DNA of 64,000 bases from Blattabacterium cuenoti (lineage in GTDB: Bacteria > Bacteroidota > Bacteroidia > Flavobacteriales > Blattabacteriaceae), in the NCBI RefSeq assembly GCF_014251735.1, contig NZ_CP059197.1, positions 362,501 through 426,500 of the forward strand. The letters run 5' to 3'. The notes under the pieces are model-generated. The model did not search any database. It had not been told where the DNA came from and was given only the letters and a program-made list of their open reading frames with translations. Position 1 is the first letter of the stretch. Each line of letters opens with the position of its first letter. The position numbers were made by a program, and so were the translations under genes. Shown here in pieces: positions 9,700 through 16,610 of the stretch.

Positions 9700-10137
9700 T
9701 TATCTTATTGGAATTTTTTCTATCCTTATTTTATGTCTTCCACCTTCAAAATCCGTTTTTAAAAATATTTCTACTATTTCCAAAACTTCTTTTTTACTTT
9801 CCACAAAACGCGCAGGTAAACTTAATACATTAGCATTATTATGTCTTCTCGCTAAAAATGCGATTTCTTTATTCCATACTAATGCCGCACGTATTTTTTG
9901 ATACTTATTAGCAGTCATAGCAGCTCCATTTCCGCTTCCACAAATAATAATCCCAAAATCCATTTCCCCCTTATCTACTGATTTAGCTGCAGGATGAATG
10001 AAATCGGGATAATCAACCTTCTTCCCATAACTAGAATAACCAAAATCCCTTATGTGATAACCTTTTTTAACCAGAAAACCAATTATCAGATGTTTATAAT
10101 CAATTCCTGTATGATCAGACCCTATTGCAATTTTCAT
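9700..10137 (-). CDS. rpiB: Ribose-5-phosphate isomerase B
   Basis: Interconverts ribose 5-phosphate and ribulose 5-phosphate in the pentose phosphate pathway. I chose the Met at 10135-10137 because the family begins MKIAIGSDHTG; the longer reading frame adds a low-complexity 16-residue leader. Length is 145 aa, the usual RpiB size. The catalytic Cys66 sits in CGSGNGAA and substrate-binding D8 and H9 are present. The stop codon touches tRNA-Asn without a spacer. Divergent from pgk. Confidence 0.95.
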   Translation of the reverse strand: MKIAIGSDHTGIDYKHLIIGFLVKKGYHIRDFGYSSYGKKVDYPDFIHPAAKSVDKGEMDFGIIICGSGNGAAMTANKYQKIRAALVWNKEIAFLARRHNNANVLSLPARFVESKKEVLEIVEIFLKTDFEGGRHKIRIEKIPIR

Positions 10138-10206
10138 CCACCCAATATAATATCCAATATAATAAAAAACATAATAAAAATACAATAAAAATTTATAAAT
10201 CTATAT

Positions 10207-10214
10207 TACTTTTG
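10207..10214 (+). promoter_or_regulatory. putative pgk promoter, -7 element
   Basis: TACTTTTG matches TAnnTTTG about 31 nt upstream of the first pgk start codon. Transcription would begin near 10222. No clear -33 TTG is visible. Confidence 0.45.
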
Positions 10215-10244
10215 TATATTTCATGTTTCGAATATTGCAATATT

Positions 10245-11453
10245 ATGATGGAGAATATAAAAACTGTAGATGATTTCAATTTTAAAAATAAAACAGCTTT
10301 AGTAAGAGTAGATTTCAATGTTCCTGTTAATAATACTTCTCAGATTATCGATGACACACGCATTTTATATAGTCTTCCTACTATTCAAAAAATAATTTCT
10401 GATTCTGGAAAAGTAGTTCTCATTTCTCATTTTGGAAGACCAAAAGGAGAATATTCAAAAATTTATTCTTTAAGATTCATCATCTCATATTTATCCGCAA
10501 AATTAAAAATACCTATAAAATTCTCGGAAAATTGTATAGGAAAAACAGTAGAAAAAAAAATTTCTGAATTAAAAAATGGAGAAGTATTACTATTAGAAAA
10601 CATTCGTTTTTACAAAGAAGAAGAGGATGGAAATGAAAATTTTGCTTTCCAATTATCCAAACTTGGAGATATTTATGTAAACGATGCTTTTGGAGTTTCT
10701 CATCGTTCACATGCTTCCATCACCATAGTTCCTAAATTTTTTGTAGAAAAAAAATGCATAGGATTTCTTATGAAAAAAGAAATTCAATCTTTAAAAAAAG
10801 TTTTAGGAAAAGGAAAAAACCCCATTACAATCTTATTAGGAGGAGCAAAAATTTCTTCTAAAATAGCTATCATTGAAAACCTCATTAACTTAGTGGATTA
10901 CGTATTAATAGGGGGTGGAATGTCATATCCTTTTATTAAAGCTCAAGGAGGAAAAGTAGGAGATTCTCTTGTAGATGAATACAAAGATCTTAAAATGTTG
11001 CAAAAAATTATTGAACAATATAAAAAACAAAATAAAACAAAAATTTTATTTCCAAAAGATGTTATTATCGCCGATTCTTTTAAAAATTCTGCAAAAACTA
11101 GAATCGTTTCTATTGACTCTATACCTAATGGTTGGATGGGATTGGATATAGGTCCTATATCTATAAAACATTTTTGTAAAATCATAAATTATTCTCGTAC
11201 AATTCTTTGGAACGGACCATTAGGAGTTTTTGAATTTCCAAATTTTTCTTCAGGAACTATTTCTATAGCAAAAGCTATCGTCATAGCTACTCAAAATGGA
11301 GCTTTTTCTTTAGTAGGAGGGGGTGATTCTATTGCTGCATTAAAAATGAAAAAATATGAAACTAAGATTAGTTGTTTGTCTACTGGGGGTGGAGCAATGT
11401 TAGAAAGTTTAAAAAATAAAATTCTTCCTGGAATAAAAGCAATCATTTCATAG
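10245..11453 (+). CDS. pgk: Phosphoglycerate kinase
   Basis: Transfers phosphate between 1,3-bisphosphoglycerate and ADP in glycolysis/gluconeogenesis. The family begins shortly before TVDDFNFKNKTALVRVDFNV, so the start is one of two adjacent ATGs at 10245 or 10248. The longer frame from 10125 would cross the promoter and rpiB. Length is 402 aa. Signatures are RVDFNVP near residue 19, SHFGRPKG near 65 and the Gly-rich nucleotide loop GGGDSIAAL near 361. With gpmI and eno, also in this window, it forms the lower triose pathway. Confidence 0.96.
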   Translation: MMENIKTVDDFNFKNKTALVRVDFNVPVNNTSQIIDDTRILYSLPTIQKIISDSGKVVLISHFGRPKGEYSKIYSLRFIISYLSAKLKIPIKFSENCIGKTVEKKISELKNGEVLLLENIRFYKEEEDGNENFAFQLSKLGDIYVNDAFGVSHRSHASITIVPKFFVEKKCIGFLMKKEIQSLKKVLGKGKNPITILLGGAKISSKIAIIENLINLVDYVLIGGGMSYPFIKAQGGKVGDSLVDEYKDLKMLQKIIEQYKKQNKTKILFPKDVIIADSFKNSAKTRIVSIDSIPNGWMGLDIGPISIKHFCKIINYSRTILWNGPLGVFEFPNFSSGTISIAKAIVIATQNGAFSLVGGGDSIAALKMKKYETKISCLSTGGGAMLESLKNKILPGIKAIIS

Positions 11454-11487
11454 TTATTCTTGTGAATAAATTTTTTTTTATTTTAAT

Positions 11488-11495
11488 TATATTTG
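11488..11495 (+). promoter_or_regulatory. putative sodA promoter, -7 element
   Basis: TATATTTG matches TAnnTTTG, 33 nt before the sodA ATG. A TTG lies at 11460-11462, about 25 nt upstream, slightly far for a -33 element. Transcription would begin near 11502. Confidence 0.45.
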
Positions 11496-11527
11496 TTCAT
11501 TACATTAAACATTAAATAATAAAGAAT

Positions 11528-12142
11528 ATGTCATTCAAACTTCCAAAATTATCTTATTCTTATAAAGATCTCGAACCTTATATAGATGAAAAAACTATGG
11601 AAATCCATTATATGAAACATCATGCAGGATATACTAACAATTTAAATAAAGCTATTGATGGAACAGATCTTGCTCTTCTTTCTATAGAAGAAATACTACG
11701 AAGATCTAATATTGAAAAACCAATAGTACGTAATAATGGGGGAGGGTTTTATAATCATAATTTATTTTGGGAAATATTAATTCCTCATTTAAATTACACT
11801 CCTCCAAGTAAATATATAAAGAACGTTATTGAAAAAGATTTTCAGTCTTTTGATTCTTTTAAAGAACAATTTTCTTCCACTGCTATGAATCGTTTTGGTT
11901 CCGGATGGGCTTGGTTATGTGTTAAAGAAAAAAAATTAACCATTTGTTCCACAGCTAATCAAGATAATCCGATGATGTTGGGGATAGGTTGCGAAGGAGT
12001 TCCTATATTAGGATTAGATGTTTGGGAACATGCCTATTATCTTCAATATCAAAATCGTCGTGCTGATTATATTTCTTCTTTTTGGAATGTGATTAACTGG
12101 AAGAAAGTAGAAAAAAATTATAAAGAAGCCATAGAAGAATAG
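11528..12142 (+). CDS. sodA: Superoxide dismutase (Mn/Fe family, probably Mn)
   Basis: Dismutates superoxide to oxygen and peroxide in the cytoplasm. Length is 204 aa with no signal peptide. Metal ligands are visible as His27, His77, Asp164 and His168 (in DVWEHAYY). Gln145 in the ANQDNPM context is typical of Mn-type enzymes. It has its own putative promoter at 11488. The stop codon is one base from the folB start, so the two are probably co-translated. Confidence 0.95.
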   Translation: MSFKLPKLSYSYKDLEPYIDEKTMEIHYMKHHAGYTNNLNKAIDGTDLALLSIEEILRRSNIEKPIVRNNGGGFYNHNLFWEILIPHLNYTPPSKYIKNVIEKDFQSFDSFKEQFSSTAMNRFGSGWAWLCVKEKKLTICSTANQDNPMMLGIGCEGVPILGLDVWEHAYYLQYQNRRADYISSFWNVINWKKVEKNYKEAIEE

Positions 12143-12143
12143 G

Positions 12144-12497
12144 ATGGGGAAGATTCTTATTGAAAATATAAGATTATTTGGGTTTCATGGATGTATGCCG
12201 GAAGAAGCATTTTTGGGATCATATTACACGGTAAATGTAGAAGTTGAATTAGATCTTTATAAAGCGTCAATGAGTGATGATCTATCAAAAACTATTGATT
12301 ATGCACATTTATATCGCATTGTAAAAGAAGAAATGGCTATTAATTCAAAATTATTAGAACATTTGGCTCAAAGAATCATTCAAAGAATCAAAAAATACAG
12401 AATGGATTTGGTTAAATCTACAAAAATAAAAATTTGTAAAGAAAATCCTCCTCTACAAAGCAGTGTAGATAGAGTTTGTATTGTTTTAGATGGATAG
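12144..12497 (+). CDS. folB: Dihydroneopterin aldolase
   Basis: Splits 7,8-dihydroneopterin to 6-hydroxymethyl-dihydropterin and glycolaldehyde in folate synthesis. Length is 117 aa, normal for FolB. The start ENIRLFGFHGCMPEE, the TIDYAHLYRIV stretch near residue 50 and the C-terminal KICKENPPL are typical. It is one base downstream of sodA and 22 nt upstream of tRNA-Cys, suggesting a single sodA-folB-tRNA-Cys transcript. Confidence 0.93.
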   Translation: MGKILIENIRLFGFHGCMPEEAFLGSYYTVNVEVELDLYKASMSDDLSKTIDYAHLYRIVKEEMAINSKLLEHLAQRIIQRIKKYRMDLVKSTKIKICKENPPLQSSVDRVCIVLDG

Positions 12498-12503
12498 ATT
12501 AGA

Positions 12504-12875
12504 TTATGATTGATGATTAGGCACTGTGGCCGATTGGAAAGGCAGAGGTCTGCAAAACCTTTTATAGCGGTTCGATTCCGCTCTGTGCCTCTTTATAATA
12601 TTCTCTTGTACTTTCTTCAATATATAAATATGATTTTCTATTTTCTTTGTATAAAAAAAATAATTGTACAAGAAACTTCTCTCTGTAATATTATATTTTT
12701 TATATATATTCTTCTCTTTATCTTCACAAGATGATCCATTCGAAGGATAAAAAAAATTATTTAAAAAAAGTTCTGTCATCAGATTTATCATTTTTTTCTG
12801 AGAAATAAGAAGACTGATAGGAATACTTTTTTCTGAAAAAATAAAAAAAAACAGTAATAGAATCATTTTTTTCAT
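12504..12875 (-). CDS. DUF4296-like small protein, probably decaying
   Basis: A 123-aa reading frame starting with a hydrophobic leader (MKKMILLLFFFIF). The pattern LISQKKMINLMTELFL (residues 23-38), then IYKKYNIT near 57-64 and SFLYNYFFYTKKIENHIYIL (67-86), fits the flavobacterial DUF4296 lipoprotein family as I remember it, which often lies near hemD. Two signs of decay are visible. The lipobox Cys expected after the leader is missing (FSEKS), and the last 25-28 residues are read from the antisense of tRNA-Cys, as if the original stop was lost. A -7 motif shared with hemD lies upstream (12944-12951). It may be a pseudogene; function unknown. Confidence 0.5.
   Translation of the reverse strand: MKKMILLLFFFIFSEKSIPISLLISQKKMINLMTELFLNNFFYPSNGSSCEDKEKNIYKKYNITERSFLYNYFFYTKKIENHIYILKKVQENIIKRHRAESNRYKRFCRPLPFQSATVPNHQS
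12520..12590 (+). tRNA. tRNA-Cys (anticodon GCA)
   Basis: Folds into a 71-nt cloverleaf with acceptor GGCACTG/CTGTGCC, discriminator T, loop CTGCAAA with anticodon GCA, and T arm AGCGG/CCGCT. The acceptor has a T6-T67 mismatch. CCA is not encoded. It lies 22 nt after folB on the same strand and is fully overlapped by a minus-strand reading frame. Confidence 0.93.
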
Positions 12876-12935
12876 TTACAAAATTATTTTACTTACTCAT
12901 TATCAGTTACATGTTAATTTTACCTAACTTTTTTG

Positions 12936-12951
12936 TAAATTTGCAAATTTA
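12936..12951. promoter_or_regulatory. Perfect 16-bp palindrome with two opposed -7 elements
   Basis: TAAATTTGCAAATTTA equals its own reverse complement. Each half reads TAAATTTG on its strand, a full TAnnTTTG match, so it can serve as -7 element for hemD (plus, start near 12950) and for the DUF4296-like gene (minus, start near 12937). A TTG on the minus strand at 12974-12976, 22 nt away, could be the minus -33. It could also be a symmetric operator. Activity is inferred. Confidence 0.5.
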
Positions 12952-12987
12952 AATATTTATTCTTGTGATTATTCAATTAATGATATA

Positions 12988-13731
12988 ATGAAGATCAATA
13001 ATATTCTTATTTCACAACCTTTTACAAGTCACAATTCTCCCTATATAGAACTCAGCAAAAATGAAAATGTAAAAATAGATTTTAGATCTTTCATAGAAGT
13101 AAAAGGTGCATCATCTACTGATGTAAGAAAACAAAAAATAAACTTTTCTGATTTTACTGTAGTACTTTTCATAAGCAAAAAATCCATAGATCATTATTTT
13201 AGACTGGCAGAATCAATGCGCTTTAAAGTTCCTATTTCTATGAGATATGTTTGCCAAACAGCTGCTATAGCCTATTATTTACAAAAATATATAGTATATA
13301 GAAAAAGAAAAATATTCATTGGGAAGAAATCTTTTCAAGATATACTCCCTTATATTAAGAAACATTCAAAAGAAAAATTTCTTTTCCCATCTTCAGATAT
13401 ATTAAAACCAGAAATACCAAAAATGTTAAATAAACTTAATATTTTTTGGAAAAGAGCTATTTTATACAAAACTACTTATAGCGACTTATCTGATTTAAAG
13501 AATATTTATTATGATATCTTAGTTTTCTTTAGCCCAGCGTGTATCAAATCTTTATTTCAAAATTTTCCTAATTTTGATCAAAATCAAAACAACATAAAAA
13601 TCGCAACTTTTGGTAAAAATACCTTAGATGCAGCTTACAAAGCTGGATTAAAAATAGAAATAAAAGTCCCAACTCCAAAATATCCTTCTATGGCTAAAGC
13701 TTTAGAAAAATACATACAAAAATATCGATAA
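12988..13731 (+). CDS. hemD: Uroporphyrinogen-III synthase
   Basis: Cyclises hydroxymethylbilane with inversion of ring D to uroporphyrinogen III, the last shared precursor of heme and siroheme. Length is 247 aa. The sequence is divergent, as in all HemD proteins, but the two-lobe pattern is recognisable: VVLFISKKSIDHYF near residues 57-70, a linker around ILYKTTYSDL near 164-173, and FFSPACIKSLF near 184-194. In this window its product can feed CobA (28422) and the fused dehydrogenase (23490) to make siroheme for CysI. It ends 3 nt before glmS, tail to tail. Confidence 0.85.
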   Translation: MKINNILISQPFTSHNSPYIELSKNENVKIDFRSFIEVKGASSTDVRKQKINFSDFTVVLFISKKSIDHYFRLAESMRFKVPISMRYVCQTAAIAYYLQKYIVYRKRKIFIGKKSFQDILPYIKKHSKEKFLFPSSDILKPEIPKMLNKLNIFWKRAILYKTTYSDLSDLKNIYYDILVFFSPACIKSLFQNFPNFDQNQNNIKIATFGKNTLDAAYKAGLKIEIKVPTPKYPSMAKALEKYIQKYR

Positions 13732-13734
13732 AAA

Positions 13735-15585
13735 TTATTCTACCGTTACAGATTTTGCCAAATTCCTTGGCTGATCTACATTTTCTCCACGTATAAAAGC
13801 TATCTGATAAGCTAATAATTGAAGAGGGATGACCGTGACTAATGGACTAAGCTCTTCAGATATTTTTGGAACATGTATTACATGATCTGCTAACATGCTT
13901 ACTTGTATATCTCCTTCATTAACTATTGCTATTATTTTTCCTTTTCTTGCTTTAATTTCCTCAATATTTCCTATAATCTTATCATAACATCCTTTTTTTG
14001 TAGCTATAATTACAACAGGCATATTTTCATCTATTAAAGCAATAGGTCCATGTTTCATTTCTGCAGCAGGATAACCCTCAGCATGAATGTAGGAAATCTC
14101 TTTCAATTTCAAAGCTCCTTCTAAAGCTACTGGAAAATTTATCCCTCTACCTAAATAAAGAAAATTATTTACACGGTGATATACTTTAGATATTTTTTTT
14201 ATAGTTTCATCCATTTTTAATGTCATACTCACTTTATCTGGAATAGAACCCAGTTCTTGACATAAATATTTGTAACGACTATTTGTAATCGCTGATCTAT
14301 GTTTTCCTATTTTCAAAGCTAGTAAAACAAGAACAGTGATTTGTGCTGTAAAAGCTTTTGTAGAAGCAACTCCTATTTCAGGTCCTGCATGTGTATAAGC
14401 TCCTGCATCTACAATTCTTGCTATAGATGAGCCTACTACATTACAAATTCCAAAAACAAAAGCTCCTTTTTTCTTGGCTAATTTTAAAGCAGCTATAGTA
14501 TCTGCGGTTTCTCCAGATTGGGAAATAACGATAACAATATCCCTTTTTTCTATAATAGGATTCCTATATCTAAATTCAGAAGCATATTCTACTTCTACTG
14601 GAATACGAGCCAATTCTTCTAATAAATACTCTCCAATTAAACTAGCATGCCATGAAGTACCACAAGCTACTATGGTAATACATCTAGCATTAATGAATAC
14701 GTCTTTATTAGATTCAATTCCATCAATACAAATAACTCCATCTGCAATTAACAATCGACCACGTAAAGTATCTAAAATAGTTTTTGGCTGTTCATAAATT
14801 TCTTTTAACATGAAATATTTATATTCCCCTTTTTCAATTTGTTGAAGATTAATTTGAAGTTCTTTAATAATTGGATTAAGTTTGTGATTATCTATAATCT
14901 GACGAAGATCTAATTCTTTATTCTTTCTAAGAATAGCCATTTCACCATCTTTCAAATAAAGAGCATTTTTAGTATAATCAATAAAAGGGATTGGGTCAGA
15001 AGCAATGAAAAATTCCCTTTCATTTATTCCCAATGCTAGAGGACTTCCTAATTTTGCAATAACAATTCTTTCTGGATGAGATTTTTCCACTATAGCTATA
15101 GAATATGCTCCAATTACCTCATTCAGAGAGACTCGTACTGCTTCTTCCAAAGATAATTTATTTTTTTTTTGAATATATTCAATCAAATTTACTAAAACTT
15201 CCGTATCCGTTTTACTTTTAAAAGTGAAACCATTTTTCAACAAAATTATTTTAATAGCATGATAATTTTCTATAATTCCATTGTGAATTAAAATAAGTTC
15301 ATTAGAATTAGAAACATGAGGATGTGCGTTAATATCATTCGGTATTCCATGTGTTGCCCATCTAGTATGTCCTATTCCTGTTGTTCCTTTTATTTGAATT
15401 TTGCAAGAGGAAATCTTTTTCTCTAATTCATCAACTTTTCCTTTAGTTTTATATAGATTATATCCATTTTCATAAAAAATAGCTATTCCAGAACTATCGT
15501 ATCCACGATATTCCAATTTTTTTAATCCATTAATAAGAATTGGATATGCTTCTCTATATCCCAAATAACCAATTATACCACACAT
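13735..15585 (-). CDS. glmS: Glucosamine-6-phosphate synthase (isomerizing, glutamine)
   Basis: Makes glucosamine 6-phosphate from fructose 6-phosphate and glutamine, the entry to peptidoglycan precursors. Length is 616 aa. The N-terminal Cys2 (MCGIIGYLGYREAYP) is the amidotransferase nucleophile, and HTRWATHG is near residue 73. Two SIS domains follow (TIVACGTSWHASL and SQSGETADTIAAL in the first, LGRGINFPVALEGALKLKE in the second), and the C-terminus ends NLAKSVTVE. It is followed on the same strand by nothing before hemD and preceded by the GT5-like gene 41 nt upstream. Confidence 0.97.
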   Translation of the reverse strand: MCGIIGYLGYREAYPILINGLKKLEYRGYDSSGIAIFYENGYNLYKTKGKVDELEKKISSCKIQIKGTTGIGHTRWATHGIPNDINAHPHVSNSNELILIHNGIIENYHAIKIILLKNGFTFKSKTDTEVLVNLIEYIQKKNKLSLEEAVRVSLNEVIGAYSIAIVEKSHPERIVIAKLGSPLALGINEREFFIASDPIPFIDYTKNALYLKDGEMAILRKNKELDLRQIIDNHKLNPIIKELQINLQQIEKGEYKYFMLKEIYEQPKTILDTLRGRLLIADGVICIDGIESNKDVFINARCITIVACGTSWHASLIGEYLLEELARIPVEVEYASEFRYRNPIIEKRDIVIVISQSGETADTIAALKLAKKKGAFVFGICNVVGSSIARIVDAGAYTHAGPEIGVASTKAFTAQITVLVLLALKIGKHRSAITNSRYKYLCQELGSIPDKVSMTLKMDETIKKISKVYHRVNNFLYLGRGINFPVALEGALKLKEISYIHAEGYPAAEMKHGPIALIDENMPVVIIATKKGCYDKIIGNIEEIKARKGKIIAIVNEGDIQVSMLADHVIHVPKISEELSPLVTVIPLQLLAYQIAFIRGENVDQPRNLAKSVTVE

Positions 15586-15626
15586 TCTAACTGATCAAAT
15601 TAGAACTTTTTTACTTTTTTTCAATC

Positions 15627-16442
15627 TTAATCTGTTTCCAAAACAGTTTCTTTATAAAATTGTTGATAAACGGTTTCTATTTTTTCTACAGGATAATATT
15701 TTAATACTAATAACTTATTTTCATCTATATAATCTTCTATTTCTTTAGGAAAAGAAAGATCTCCTTTAATTATAGCATCAGAAAAAAACATACATAATTT
15801 TATCAGATTAAAATAATTTGGATTTTCTAACAATTTTAATTTTCTAGATTTAATTCCATCAAATTTTACTTTTTTAATAATATCCTTATTGATAGTTCCT
15901 TTAAAAGGATTATTATAAATGGAAGCGACTATTTTCGTATTCTGATAGACAGGATCATTCTTATAAAAATTCTTAATATATAGTGGAATAAAAGAACTAA
16001 TCCAACCATATATATGAATAATATCTGGCTTCCAATTCAATTTTTTAACAGCTTCCAAAACTCCTTTTGTAAAAAAAAGAGCTCTTTCATCATTATCATG
16101 GAAAAATATTCCATTTTCGTCTTCATATATAGCTTTCCTTTTAAAATATTCTTCATTATCTATAAAATAAACTTGCAGTCTTGCATCAGGAATAGATGCG
16201 ACCTTAATTAACAAAGGTTGATCCATCTCATTAATAATCAAATTCATTCCCGACAAACGAATGACTTCATGCAGTTGATGTCTTCGTTCATTTATCACTC
16301 CAAAACGTGGCATGAATATACGTACATCGTTTCCTATAGACTGCATAAACTTGGTAGCCTTTAAAACTGATAAGGAAATAGGATTCTCTGAAGAGAAAGG
16401 AAATAAATCTGAAGAAACATATAATAGACGTTTACCTGTCAT
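15627..16442 (-). CDS. Stand-alone glycogen-synthase N-terminal domain (GT5-like)
   Basis: A 271-aa protein matching only the first Rossmann domain of glycogen/starch synthases: LLYVSSDLFPF (residues 5-15), VRIFMPRFGVINERR near 37-51 and the PDIIHIYGWISSFIPLYIK stretch near 139-157. The KTGGL loop that contacts ADP-glucose is absent and there is no second nucleotide-binding domain. Glycogen synthase activity is therefore doubtful. Short proteins of this kind are common in Bacteroidota beside cell-wall and pantothenate genes, with no firm function known to me. It lies just upstream of glmS, probably in one transcript. Confidence 0.8.
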   Translation of the reverse strand: MTGKRLLYVSSDLFPFSSENPISLSVLKATKFMQSIGNDVRIFMPRFGVINERRHQLHEVIRLSGMNLIINEMDQPLLIKVASIPDARLQVYFIDNEEYFKRKAIYEDENGIFFHDNDERALFFTKGVLEAVKKLNWKPDIIHIYGWISSFIPLYIKNFYKNDPVYQNTKIVASIYNNPFKGTINKDIIKKVKFDGIKSRKLKLLENPNYFNLIKLCMFFSDAIIKGDLSFPKEIEDYIDENKLLVLKYYPVEKIETVYQQFYKETVLETD

Positions 16443-16492
16443 CTTAGAGCAATTTTGTTATGTTTGATATATATTAAAAAAACGGATCATTG

Positions 16493-16500
16493 CAAAGATA
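16493..16500 (-). promoter_or_regulatory. putative promoter of the GT5-like/glmS unit, -7 element
   Basis: The minus strand reads TATCTTTG, matching TAnnTTTG, about 50 nt before the ATG at 16442. CAA triplets (TTG on the minus strand) lie 12 and 25 nt upstream, neither at ideal spacing. Confidence 0.4.
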
Positions 16501-16610
16501 ATAAATAATATCCAATACATAGCTGCAAATGAAAAATGTATAATATTTATTTTTTCCAAATTACTTGTAGATTGTAGATTTTTAAATGTTAATTGATATG
16601 TTTTTTTATC

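Noticed and set aside
10138-10185. Longer rpiB start adding a Tyr/Ile-rich leader
   Set aside because: RpiB proteins start MKIAIGSDH; the leader is low-complexity spacer translation.
9994-10188. Plus-strand frame antisense to rpiB
   Set aside because: Shadow of a well-supported gene; no family resemblance.
10125-10244. N-terminal extension of the pgk frame by 40 residues
   Set aside because: It crosses the rpiB start and the putative promoter and is unlike any Pgk N-terminus; the adjacent ATGs at 10245/10248 fit the family.
12510-12734. Plus-strand frame covering tRNA-Cys
   Set aside because: It translates the tRNA itself and AT-rich spacer; no conserved features.
16593-16610. TTG start for rnr six codons upstream
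   Set aside because: An ATG follows shortly and fits the family better; the extra residues are hydrophobic spacer translation.
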